Shown: one piece after another, positions 24,778-32,497 of the stretch
How positions within the stretch are numbered: position 1 is the first letter of the stretch
How the letters are laid out: every line of letters begins with the position of its first letter
Assembly: GCA_034437075.1 (NCBI GenBank)
Contig: DAOTVD010000013.1
Span: 1 to 40,242 of the forward strand
Direction of reading: 5' to 3'
DNA length: 40,242 nt
Origin: DAOTVD01 sp034437075
Lineage (GTDB): Bacteria; Chloroflexota; Anaerolineae; Aggregatilineales; J027
Translations under genes and position numbers: made by a program
The notes under the pieces: model-generated
Told to the model about the DNA's origin: nothing
The model's database searches: none
The model's input: the letters and a program-made list of their open reading frames with translations, nothing else

Positions 24778-25511
24778 TGCATCACTTTTTCGTCCCGCCA
24801 GCTAATATCCAGAACGGCGAAGCGCACCTAAGCCCAGAGATTGCGCATCAGTTGCGCAACGTCTTGCGTATGCGCCCCGGCGATGACATCATATTGCTAG
24901 ACAACAGCGGCGCGGCCTGGCGGGCCAGCATCATGACCCTGGATAAAAAAAGCGCGCGTTGTACACTCCACGAGGCTATAGTCATCCCCGGCGAACCGCG
25001 CGCCCATCTGACGCTGTATTGTGGCCTACCCAAAAAAGATAAATTCGAGTGGATTCTGCAAAAGGGCACCGAAGTCGGCGTGGGTCGGTTTGTGCCGCTC
25101 ATCACGGCCCGCACGGTGAACGCGGGGCAGGTCAGCGACAACAAACAAGCGCGCTGGGAGCGCATCATCACCGAAGCTGCGGAACAAGCACGCCGGGCAC
25201 GCATGCCTGAACTGAGCGCGCCGCAAACGTTTGAGGATGCATTAGCCGCTCTGCCGGATAGCGCCTTATCCTTAATCGCTTATGCGGCGGACACAAACGC
25301 GCCGACTTTACGCGAGAGCTTGCAGGGCCTCATCACACCGCCCCAACATCTCGCGCTGTTCATCGGCCCCGAAGGCGGTTTCACGGCGGATGAAGTGCAC
25401 ACCGCCGAGACATTCGGCGCAGGGCGTATCAGCTTGGGCGCGCGCGTCTTGCGAACAGAAACCGCCGCCATTGTCGCGGCGGCGTTGATTCTGCATGAAT
25501 TAGACAGTTAG
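24777..25511 (+). CDS. rsmE: 16S rRNA (uracil-1498-N3) methyltransferase
   Basis: 244 residues. ATG 24777 is used because homology to RsmE begins at MHHFFVPP and the codon overlaps the previous stop as TAATG. An N-terminal PUA-like part contains HLSPEIAHQLRNVLRMRPGD (17-36). The C-terminal SPOUT knot has FIGPEGGFTADEV (195-207) and ISLGARVLRTETA (218-230). RsmE makes m3U1498 near the decoding site. Its coupling to the RsmF-like and Arm-like genes puts three decoding-region methyltransferases in one transcript. Only 3 bases separate its stop from the stop of the convergent lipoprotein gene. Confidence 0.95.
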   Translation: MHHFFVPPANIQNGEAHLSPEIAHQLRNVLRMRPGDDIILLDNSGAAWRASIMTLDKKSARCTLHEAIVIPGEPRAHLTLYCGLPKKDKFEWILQKGTEVGVGRFVPLITARTVNAGQVSDNKQARWERIITEAAEQARRARMPELSAPQTFEDALAALPDSALSLIAYAADTNAPTLRESLQGLITPPQHLALFIGPEGGFTADEVHTAETFGAGRISLGARVLRTETAAIVAAALILHELDS

Positions 25512-25514
25512 CGC

Positions 25515-26654
25515 CTACTCGCGCCAGTCATTGGCAATGTCGATGCTGTTGGGGTCGTTGGCCATGGCATAAAAGGCTTCGGTTTCGCGATCAAAAATGA
25601 AGACATCCCAATTCCCGGCGACATCCGACGAAAAGACGATATAGCGGCCATCCGGCGAAAAGCGCGGTTGGATGTCCTGCGGCCCGAGGTCAATAACCTG
25701 AGTCGCGGCGGCGCTTCCATCCAGCGGGATGATATAAATATCGCTGGTTTCGTCCTCTGCGGCACGCGCGGCGAAAACGACCTCATTATCCACGCTGACA
25801 TCCGGCGCAGATTCAATCAGTTCATTAGCGTTTTGCGTCAGCGGCGTGCGTTCCAGATTGGCCAAATTCAAACGCATTAAATCGGTGACCTCGTTGCGGG
25901 TTTCCACGTAGACCAACGCGGTATGGTCGGGCGTGAAGGCGCTCCAAGTTTCGTTGGCTGCATCGCTGGTCAGGCGCGCCAATTGGCTGCCGGAGAGTTC
26001 TGGGTTCAGCCCGGCCTCGGGCGGAATGTTCAGCATCCAGAGATCGCGCGCGGGCGCACCCAAGGCTTGCGCAGAGAATACCAGCCGATTATCACCCCAG
26101 TTGGGGTAGTTATGCCGGTCGATGATGGGGTCGTTATCATAAAGCGTCACGACATTGGTCGAAAGTGGCTGGGTAAAGGTCTGTATCTGAATGGTCAATG
26201 TGCGGCTACCGGGTTGCCACTGCGCCCAGGCGAAGCGCTCGCCGTTGGGTTCTAGCACGGGCCGCTGGCCGCGTTGATTTTCCCCAGAAACGGTCTGGCG
26301 CTGTTGGGGCGCGTTGGCGGGCACCAAGACAATCGGCTGGTTATCCGGGTCGCCAGCTACGCGCCCCGATTGCATGATGATCCGGCCTGGCACCTCGGCG
26401 GGTGGCGGCGGAAAGTCGCTCAAGTTAGGGGTTGGGCTGGGGGCTGCGGTGGGCGTCCAGGTGGCGGCGAGGGGTGGCGAAGTCGGCAAGGGGGTGGCTG
26501 TGGGCGGAATCTCAGTGGGCGGGGGGCTAGTGGGGGGTGGTAAGGTCGGTAAGGGGGTTGGGGTTGCCGTGTTCGCGGCTTCGTCATCCGAGCCAGCGCA
26601 GGCGCTCACGACCAACATGATTAAAACCCATACGACCACAATAGATATTTTCAT
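25515..26654 (-). CDS. Lipoprotein with TolB/PD40-like beta-propeller repeats
   Basis: 379 residues. A hydrophobic signal peptide ends in a lipobox VVSAC (Cys19). A low-complexity Thr/Pro/Ala linker of about 55 residues follows, a style common in Chloroflexota surface proteins. The remainder carries TolB-like repeats: AWSAFTPDH-like units and a clear QPRFSPDGRYIVFSSD near the C-terminus. It is probably anchored outside the membrane and used for protein or ligand binding. No substrate can be named. It is a single gene, convergent with rsmE and divergent from the ABC importer. Confidence 0.85.
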   Translation of the reverse strand: MKISIVVVWVLIMLVVSACAGSDDEAANTATPTPLPTLPPPTSPPPTEIPPTATPLPTSPPLAATWTPTAAPSPTPNLSDFPPPPAEVPGRIIMQSGRVAGDPDNQPIVLVPANAPQQRQTVSGENQRGQRPVLEPNGERFAWAQWQPGSRTLTIQIQTFTQPLSTNVVTLYDNDPIIDRHNYPNWGDNRLVFSAQALGAPARDLWMLNIPPEAGLNPELSGSQLARLTSDAANETWSAFTPDHTALVYVETRNEVTDLMRLNLANLERTPLTQNANELIESAPDVSVDNEVVFAARAAEDETSDIYIIPLDGSAAATQVIDLGPQDIQPRFSPDGRYIVFSSDVAGNWDVFIFDRETEAFYAMANDPNSIDIANDWRE

Positions 26655-26840
26655 GCCTCTAAGTCCTCTTTACTTACCCACGTCATAGTTTATCATCTTT
26701 CGGAGGACGAAAGACGGCCTTTCAGATAGCTCAGGATAGCTCATGACAGACTCTTTACCGCGCTATAGGACATTTTCACAAAATTCTCACCTAATTGCAG
26801 GGCAAAAGCCTAAAATTTAATGGTTTTAGCTAATTGGCAT

Positions 26841-26870
26841 TTGTAAAGAATGGGTAAAAAGTGGTATATA
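26841..26870 (+). promoter_or_regulatory. Candidate sigma-70-type promoter for the ABC importer
   Basis: TTGTAA (26841-26846) and TATATA (26865-26870) with an 18-base spacer lie about 70 bases before the binding-protein ATG. GGGAG precedes that ATG. The match is reasonable but by eye only. Confidence 0.45.
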
Positions 26871-26937
26871 TATCGTTCACGGTGAAAGCCGGATTAAATA
26901 TCGTACCCGTTTTTAGGATATTTGGGAGTTTTTTCGC

Positions 26938-28719
26938 ATGAAGTTCGTTCGTATTCTTGTGCTTATTTTAATCTTGAGCTTGGTAGCGCCTCTCAGCGCG
27001 ATGGCTCAAGAACCGGGCGAGGGCGGGATTGTTATTGAACCTAGCACTCGTACTTCCGCGAACCTCACGTCGTTTATTCCGATTCGCTGCTCGGGCGTGG
27101 ACTGCTCCAACCCAGCCGGATTGATGTACGTTTCGTTGATTGCCATTGACCACGAAACCCAGAACTTCGTGAACGGCCCGCTGCCGGGTCAGTTCGCCAC
27201 GGGCTGGGAAGTCTCGGAAGATGGCCTGACCTACACCTTCGACCTGCGCGATGACATGACCTGGAACGATGGCGAACCCGTCACCGTCGAAGACGTGGTC
27301 TTCACGCTGGAAGCCTACCAGCAAGGTGAAGGCGTTGGCCTGTCCAGCAGCTATGGCCCCGCCGCGCGTGATATCGCCAGCTGGGAAGTGTTGGATGATG
27401 GCGCGCGCATTGCCATTACCCTGACCGAAGCCAGCTGTATGGCCACTAGCCGTCTGTCTGTTCCGTTGACCCCCGCCCATGCATATGGGTACGAAATGGG
27501 CATGGAAGACTTCGAATGGGGCAGCATGATTGACCACCCCATGGACCTGGAACCCACCGTGACTAGCGGCCCCTTCCAATTCACCCGCCTGGAACCGGGC
27601 ACCCAGATCGTGCTGGAAGCCAACCAGGCTTACCCTGACCCCACCAACGGTGTCGGCGTGATGCCCGAAGGCTACATCTTCTTGGACGTGCCGGATGAGG
27701 ACGTGATGATTGAGCGTTTCTTGGCCGGTGGCGAGAACAACCCGAACTACCTGCGTGAGCCCGCCACCACCGCCCCGGTGCTGGAAGCCGCTGACGCTGG
27801 TGACGTACAAGCCCTCAGCGCCCCGGGCCGCATCTGGCACTATGTCGCGCTGAACGTGGCCGATCCCGACAACGCGGCCAATGGCCTGGACGAAGATGGC
27901 AACCCCATCGACCAGGGCCAGCACCCCATCTTCGGTGATGTGCGCGTGCGTCAGGCGCTGCAACACGCCATTGACATCGAAGCCGTCATCGAAGGCGCCC
28001 ACGATGGCAACGCCACCCCCATGATCGCTAGCGTGATCCCCACCGCGTTCGTGCTGCACCCCGACCTAGAGCGTCGTGAATTCAACCTGGAAGGCGCCCG
28101 TGCGCTGCTGGATGAAGCTGGCTGGGAAGCCACCGGCGATCCGCTGGTTGATGGCGGCGACGGTCTGCGCACCTGCACCACCTGCGAAACCGCCGAAGCA
28201 GGCACCGAATTCATCTTCGAAATGATGCACCCGGAGAATGACCCGCGTGGTTTCGTGGCCGAAATCCTGCAAGACCAATTCGCTCAGATTGGTGTGCAGG
28301 TTGAAGTGCAGCCCTACGACTTCAACACCATGTACGATGCCAACATGGGCACGCAGATCTTCGATGCGGCTGTGGCCGGCTGGCGTGGTGCCCTGCCCTT
28401 CGACCCCGATCAGCGTAGCTTCTTCGGCGCGGATGCCGACATCTTTGGTGAAGGCTATGGCTTCAACTTCGGTTCCTACTACAACGAAGAATTCGAAAAC
28501 CTGGGTGCCCAGGTGAACAACGCTGCCGAAACCGATAACTGCAACATCAACGAGCGGCTGGATATCTCCTACCGCATGCAGGAAATCCTCTACGAAGAGC
28601 AGCCCTACCTGTGGTTGTATGCCCTCAACAGCCTCTACGCTGCCAACGGCATCGAGAACTTCGATCCCTTCCCGAACTTCGGTGGCTGGAACGCCGATGC
28701 TTGGGTGGTGACCCAGTAG
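26938..28719 (+). CDS. Family 5 (peptide/nickel-type) ABC substrate-binding protein
   Basis: 593 residues. A signal peptide is cleaved near AMA-QEP (about residue 24), with no lipobox Cys, so it is a secreted or otherwise retained binding protein. GWEVSEDGLTYTFDLRDDMTWNDGEPVTVEDVVFTLE is typical of cluster C binding proteins (residues about 90-125, quoted in part). The later part includes RVRQALQHAIDIEAVIEG. Six cysteines are visible, including CSGVDC and CTTC pairs, so disulfides are likely. Codon use (many CTG, GGC, ACC, CGT) looks biased towards high expression compared with its neighbours. It starts the importer operon. The ligand (peptide, oligosaccharide or other) is not determinable. 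Confidence 0.93.
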   Translation: MKFVRILVLILILSLVAPLSAMAQEPGEGGIVIEPSTRTSANLTSFIPIRCSGVDCSNPAGLMYVSLIAIDHETQNFVNGPLPGQFATGWEVSEDGLTYTFDLRDDMTWNDGEPVTVEDVVFTLEAYQQGEGVGLSSSYGPAARDIASWEVLDDGARIAITLTEASCMATSRLSVPLTPAHAYGYEMGMEDFEWGSMIDHPMDLEPTVTSGPFQFTRLEPGTQIVLEANQAYPDPTNGVGVMPEGYIFLDVPDEDVMIERFLAGGENNPNYLREPATTAPVLEAADAGDVQALSAPGRIWHYVALNVADPDNAANGLDEDGNPIDQGQHPIFGDVRVRQALQHAIDIEAVIEGAHDGNATPMIASVIPTAFVLHPDLERREFNLEGARALLDEAGWEATGDPLVDGGDGLRTCTTCETAEAGTEFIFEMMHPENDPRGFVAEILQDQFAQIGVQVEVQPYDFNTMYDANMGTQIFDAAVAGWRGALPFDPDQRSFFGADADIFGEGYGFNFGSYYNEEFENLGAQVNNAAETDNCNINERLDISYRMQEILYEEQPYLWLYALNSLYAANGIENFDPFPNFGGWNADAWVVTQ

Positions 28720-28762
28720 TTCGTCGCCTCCGCTAGTCGGCCCTGTGCCGATTAGCTCAATG

Positions 28763-28800
28763 GGGGGTAGTTGCCCATCAGGGCCTGCCCCCTTTCTTTT
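28763..28800 (+). terminator. Strong intrinsic terminator/attenuator inside the ABC operon
   Basis: GGGGGTAG (28763-28770) pairs with CTGCCCCC (28785-28792). Inside it GCCC pairs with GGGC around ATCA, giving a 12-bp interrupted stem. TTTCTTTT follows directly. It lies between the binding-protein gene and the first permease gene. Partial termination would give more binding protein than permease, a common need in ABC importers. Confidence 0.85.
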
Positions 28801-28826
28801 ATCAGAACACAAGAGGTAACCGCATC

Positions 28827-29894
28827 ATGATCAGATATGCGATCCGACGCCTGCTTCAAGCCATCCCCACCATGTTTGGGATCACCATCATTACGTATTT
28901 CATTATGGCCTCGGCCCCGGGCAGCCCGGCAACACAGCTTACGCTGAACCCGGAACTGACCGTGCGCCAGCGTAACGCGATGGCTGAAGCGATGGGCGTC
29001 AACATGCCTGTCTACGAACAATACGCACGTTGGATGATTGGTGATAAACCCATTTCGATTTTGGGCGTAAAAATCTGGGATGGGCGCGAAATGCCCGTCT
29101 TTGACCCACGTGGTAACCAGATTGGCACCCAAATTGGCGATCAAGAAGGCTTGCTGCGTGGCGATTTCGGGCGGTCGTTGGTATCTCGGCGCCCCGTGAC
29201 CGAAATCATCCAGAATCGCTTATGGCCCACGGTCGAACTTGGGGCATTATCACTGCTCATTGGCACAACAATTGGGATTCCGGTCGGTGTTTTGGCGGCG
29301 GTTAATCAGGGCGGAATATTTGACCAGGTCACCCGTATCATGGCGGTTATCGTCAGCGCGGTGCCAGTCTTCTGGCTCGGTCTGATATTGCTCCTTATTT
29401 TTGGCTCGTGGCTAGAACTCTTACCAATGGGGAATCGAAGACCCGCGTCAATCTCCGGCGATTATACGCTCGCGGAGATTATCCCCCACTATATATTGCC
29501 GGTTTTCACGCTTTCTAGCTTTACGATTGCCACATTCTCGCGCTTTACGCGCGCCTCGGTGCTGGATGTGCTCAATCAGGATTACGTGCGCACAGCCCGC
29601 GCCAAAGGGTTGCAGAACACGAGCGTCTGGTTTACGCACGCCACGCGCAATGCGCTGATCCCTATCGCGACGTTGATCGGCCCGGCCTTGCCCGGTGTGA
29701 TCGCGGGCGCGGTGCTCACCGAAACCATCTATGCCTGGCCAGGGATGGGGCGTTTGGTGCTCGAAGCCATCCAATCGCAAGATTACCCGGTCGTGATGGC
29801 CGTAACGCTGATGTTCAGCGTGGCCACCATTATCGGCTATCTCATTTCCGACCTACTATACGCTGTTTTAGACCCGCGCATCCGCCTAAACTGA
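28827..29894 (+). CDS. ABC transporter permease, DppB/OppB type
   Basis: 355 residues. The N-terminus IRYAIRRLLQAIPTMFGITI is classical for the DppB family, and the loop DYVRTARAKGLQNTSVWFTHA carries the EAA-type motif for ATPase contact. The periplasmic loop after the first helix has an extra stretch of about 40 residues (about 75-115, including VKIWDGREMPVFDPRGNQ) before the usual DFGRSLVSRRPV. It is paired with the DppC-type gene downstream, with 16 bases between them. No ATPase gene follows, so the energising subunits must be encoded elsewhere. Confidence 0.95.
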   Translation: MIRYAIRRLLQAIPTMFGITIITYFIMASAPGSPATQLTLNPELTVRQRNAMAEAMGVNMPVYEQYARWMIGDKPISILGVKIWDGREMPVFDPRGNQIGTQIGDQEGLLRGDFGRSLVSRRPVTEIIQNRLWPTVELGALSLLIGTTIGIPVGVLAAVNQGGIFDQVTRIMAVIVSAVPVFWLGLILLLIFGSWLELLPMGNRRPASISGDYTLAEIIPHYILPVFTLSSFTIATFSRFTRASVLDVLNQDYVRTARAKGLQNTSVWFTHATRNALIPIATLIGPALPGVIAGAVLTETIYAWPGMGRLVLEAIQSQDYPVVMAVTLMFSVATIIGYLISDLLYAVLDPRIRLN

Positions 29895-29910
29895 TGAGGA
29901 TATACAAATC

Positions 29911-30852
29911 ATGACCACACAAAGCACCACCTCCTCGGACGTTGTCAGCCTGCAAGACCGCAAAGAAGGCATGGGCGAAGGGCTATCGCTCACGCAATTG
30001 GCTTTGCGGCGCTTGCGCAAAGATTACCTGACCCTGGGCGCGATGTTCGTTCTGCTGCTTCTAGCAACCAGCTCGTTTGCTGCGCCGCTCATCACGGAAA
30101 CCTATGGCGGCGATTATCGCCTGACCGACCCGCGCAACAAATACGAGCCGCTCGGCGCCGAAGGTCACCCGCTAGGGTCCGACCACCTAGGGCGCGACCA
30201 CCTGGCCCGCTTGCTGTACGCCGGGCAAATCTCGATTGGCATCGCCTTCATAGCCGGTTTTTGCTCCATCATCTTGGGCATTAGCGTCGGGCTTATCGCG
30301 GGCTTTTACCAGGGCGGCCAGTTTGGGGTCATTGATGATCTGATCATGTGGTTCATCACGACGCTGAACTCAATTCCGTCTTTGGTCTTGCTGATCTTGA
30401 TTTCAGCCGTAGCGCGACCATCCATTACGGTGTTAATATTTTCACTAGTGTTGATCTCTTGGTCTGGCACCATGCGCCTGGTCCGGGGAGAAACGATTTC
30501 GCAACGCGCGCGCGAATATGTGCTTAGTGCTACGGCCATCGGCGCGCGCCCTGTACGGTTGATGTTCGTGCATATCCTACCGAACGTCTTCTCGGTGTTC
30601 ATCATTGCACTTGCCCTAGAAATCGGTACGCTCATCTTGGTAGAAGCCGCTCTCAGCTTCATTGGCTTGGGTGTGAGACCCCCTACACCGAGTTGGGGCA
30701 ACATGCTCACGTTTGCTCAATCGAGCTTCCGGGTTGCACCATTCCTGTCGATCTTCCCTGGTTTGATGATCGTGTTTACGGTGCTCTCCCTGTACTTGAT
30801 TGGAGATGGCCTACGGGACGCCTTCGATCCGCAATCGACACGTCAGCGGTAG
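29911..30852 (+). CDS. ABC transporter permease, DppC/OppC type
   Basis: 313 residues. An N-terminal cytoplasmic tail (about 35 residues) is followed by a membrane helix, the family motif HPLGSDHLGRDHLARLLYAG and the BPD permease domain. The EAA loop reads REYVLSATAIGARPVRLMFVHILPN (quoted in part: SATAIGARPVRLMF), and GLGVRPPTPSWGNML is the usual C-terminal signature. It forms the heterodimeric channel with the DppB-type permease. It is the last gene of the unit, followed by a clear terminator. Confidence 0.95.
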   Translation: MTTQSTTSSDVVSLQDRKEGMGEGLSLTQLALRRLRKDYLTLGAMFVLLLLATSSFAAPLITETYGGDYRLTDPRNKYEPLGAEGHPLGSDHLGRDHLARLLYAGQISIGIAFIAGFCSIILGISVGLIAGFYQGGQFGVIDDLIMWFITTLNSIPSLVLLILISAVARPSITVLIFSLVLISWSGTMRLVRGETISQRAREYVLSATAIGARPVRLMFVHILPNVFSVFIIALALEIGTLILVEAALSFIGLGVRPPTPSWGNMLTFAQSSFRVAPFLSIFPGLMIVFTVLSLYLIGDGLRDAFDPQSTRQR

Positions 30853-30907
30853 ACCAGGCTAGCAATTCGCGTATTCAGAGTATCAAAAATTTACCGACTC
30901 GCCGCAA

Positions 30908-30940
30908 GGGCCATCCTGACTAGATGGCCCGTTTTCTTTT
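30908..30940 (+). terminator. Intrinsic terminator of the ABC importer operon
   Basis: GGGCCATC (30908-30915) and GATGGCCC (30923-30930) form a perfect 8-bp stem with a 7-base loop, followed by GTTTTCTTTT. It lies 56 bases after the last permease stop. Confidence 0.92.
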
Positions 30941-31114
30941 ACGCACGGTAATTCCTTTTGCTGTGCCCGAAATTTTGGCCCTTTTTGACCCTTAAAAAAC
31001 TAGAATAACCTTCTGGCCAAACTAACATTCAGCCCTAAAAGAGTCAAAACTGTCTCATATTGGCCAAAAACCGCGCAATTTGCTCCTGCAAAAATTACCA
31101 GATTGCGTTTTTAG

Positions 31115-31144
31115 AACAAAAAACGGTAGCTTTGCGCTACCGTT
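31115..31144 (-). terminator. Intrinsic terminator of the inositol-phosphate synthase gene
   Basis: On the minus strand AACGGTAGC-GCAAA-GCTACCGTT is a perfect 9-bp stem running into TTTTTTGTT. It lies about 30 bases past the gene's stop codon. The 30941-31114 stretch between the two terminators holds nothing recognisable. Confidence 0.92.
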
Positions 31145-31172
31145 AAAGACGTAGATTGTCGTCTGTGTGGGC

Positions 31173-32315
31173 CTAATCGCTACCCGGGACGCTCGGTGTA
31201 TCATAGAGCTCAGTACCGGGCGCGGGCTTCACAACCCCGTTAAACTGCCCGGCGATAAACTGCTCCACCAGATTATGCGCGATGTCGTCCGCATGTTGCA
31301 CAGGCGGCGATTTCATGAAGTAGCTAGATGGGGCTTCAATCGTGCCACTCAGGCCACGATCCAGCGCGATTTTGGCCGCGCGCACGGCATCGATAATCAC
31401 GCCCGCGCTGTTAGGGCTATCCCAGACTTCGAGCTTAAGTTCAATATTGAGCGGCACATCCCCAAACGAGCGCCCTTCCAAGCGGATGTGTGCCCATTTG
31501 CGATCCGTCAGCCACGGCACATAATCGCTGGGGCCAATGTAAATGTCATCGGGGTTAATGTCGTAGGGCAACTGGCTAGCGACACTGTTCGTCTTGCTGA
31601 TCTTCTTGCTTTCCAGCCGTTCGCGTTCCAGCATATTATAAAAATCCATATTGCCGCCGACGTTTAATTGGCTGGTACGTTCCAGGCGCACGCCCCGATC
31701 CTTGAACAGGTTCACCAGATTGCGGTGCACAATCGTCGCGCCGACTTGGCTTTTAATGTCGTCACCGATAAGGGGCAATCCTTTTTCAGCAAAGCGATTC
31801 TGCCAATACGGTTCACGCGCGATGAACACCGGAATCGCATTCACGAACGCGCAGCCTGCATTCAAGACCTGTTCGATATACCATTTCGTGGCTTGCTCGC
31901 TGCCCACAGGCAAATAGTTCACGACGACATCCGTCTTGGTTTCTTTGAGCACCTCAACAATGTTATCCGTCGGGCCAGGGGCCTTTTCGATCTTCTGCTG
32001 CAAATACTTGCCCAGGCCATCATGCGTCATACCGCGCACGACGGGCACGCCCAGATGGGCGACCTCGGCGAATTTGTAGGTGTTGTTTTGTCCGGCCCAC
32101 ATCGCTTCCGACATGTCTTTGCCGACTTTGGTCGCGTCGATGTCGATCCCGACGCTAAACTCAATATCGCGGATATGATAGCCGCCAAAATCAACATGCA
32201 TCAGGCCGGGGATGTCTTCGCCAGGTTGGGCATTTTTGTAATATTCGACGCCCTGAATCAGCGAATTGGCGCAGTTGCCAACCCCGATGATGGCCACACG
32301 GACTTTATCACTCAC
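31173..32315 (-). CDS. ino1: myo-Inositol-1-phosphate synthase
   Basis: 380 residues, the short prokaryotic form as in mycobacteria. The NAD-binding start is VAIIGVGNCANSLIQG. NYLPVGSEQATKWY, DDIKSQVGATIVHR and TSQLNVGGNMDFYNM are family signatures around the active site. It converts glucose 6-phosphate to inositol 1-phosphate, the source of inositol lipids or inositol-based solutes. Translation starts at GTG 32315, with GGAGG seven bases before it. It is monocistronic, with its own terminator, and diverges from a GH13-type gene. Confidence 0.95.
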   Translation of the reverse strand: MSDKVRVAIIGVGNCANSLIQGVEYYKNAQPGEDIPGLMHVDFGGYHIRDIEFSVGIDIDATKVGKDMSEAMWAGQNNTYKFAEVAHLGVPVVRGMTHDGLGKYLQQKIEKAPGPTDNIVEVLKETKTDVVVNYLPVGSEQATKWYIEQVLNAGCAFVNAIPVFIAREPYWQNRFAEKGLPLIGDDIKSQVGATIVHRNLVNLFKDRGVRLERTSQLNVGGNMDFYNMLERERLESKKISKTNSVASQLPYDINPDDIYIGPSDYVPWLTDRKWAHIRLEGRSFGDVPLNIELKLEVWDSPNSAGVIIDAVRAAKIALDRGLSGTIEAPSSYFMKSPPVQHADDIAHNLVEQFIAGQFNGVVKPAPGTELYDTPSVPGSD

Positions 32316-32497
32316 TAGCTTTCCTCCACTTGACGGGTTAAATTAATTTTGCCATTGTAGACGCTATGCAGGATAGCCGATAGACACAATTTGCGTATTT
32401 GCGGCCCAGCACCGCGAGTATGTTAACATTGTGGGGCAAGATGCGACATCATCGCACCAGACATCACCCAGCCAAAACCAGAGAACAAGGAGTGCAT
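32316..32497. promoter_or_regulatory. Divergent promoter region between ino1 and the GH13-type gene
   Basis: 182 bases separate the two divergent starts. Ribosome-binding sites are clear on both sides: GGAGG for ino1 and AAGGAG for the hydrolase. An AT-rich core (TTAAATTAATTTTG) near 32338-32351 could supply a -10 region. No operator was recognised. Confidence 0.5.

Noticed and set aside
26968..28812. Two long minus-strand frames (363 and 248 codons) opposite the ABC binding protein
   Set aside because: The plus-strand gene has a signal peptide, family motifs and promoter; the antisense frames arise from its GC-biased codon use.
32399..32497. Upstream ATG extending the glucosylglycerol hydrolase-like protein by 33 residues
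   Set aside because: The extension is of unlikely composition and lacks a ribosome-binding site, whereas ATG 32498 has AAGGAG close before it.
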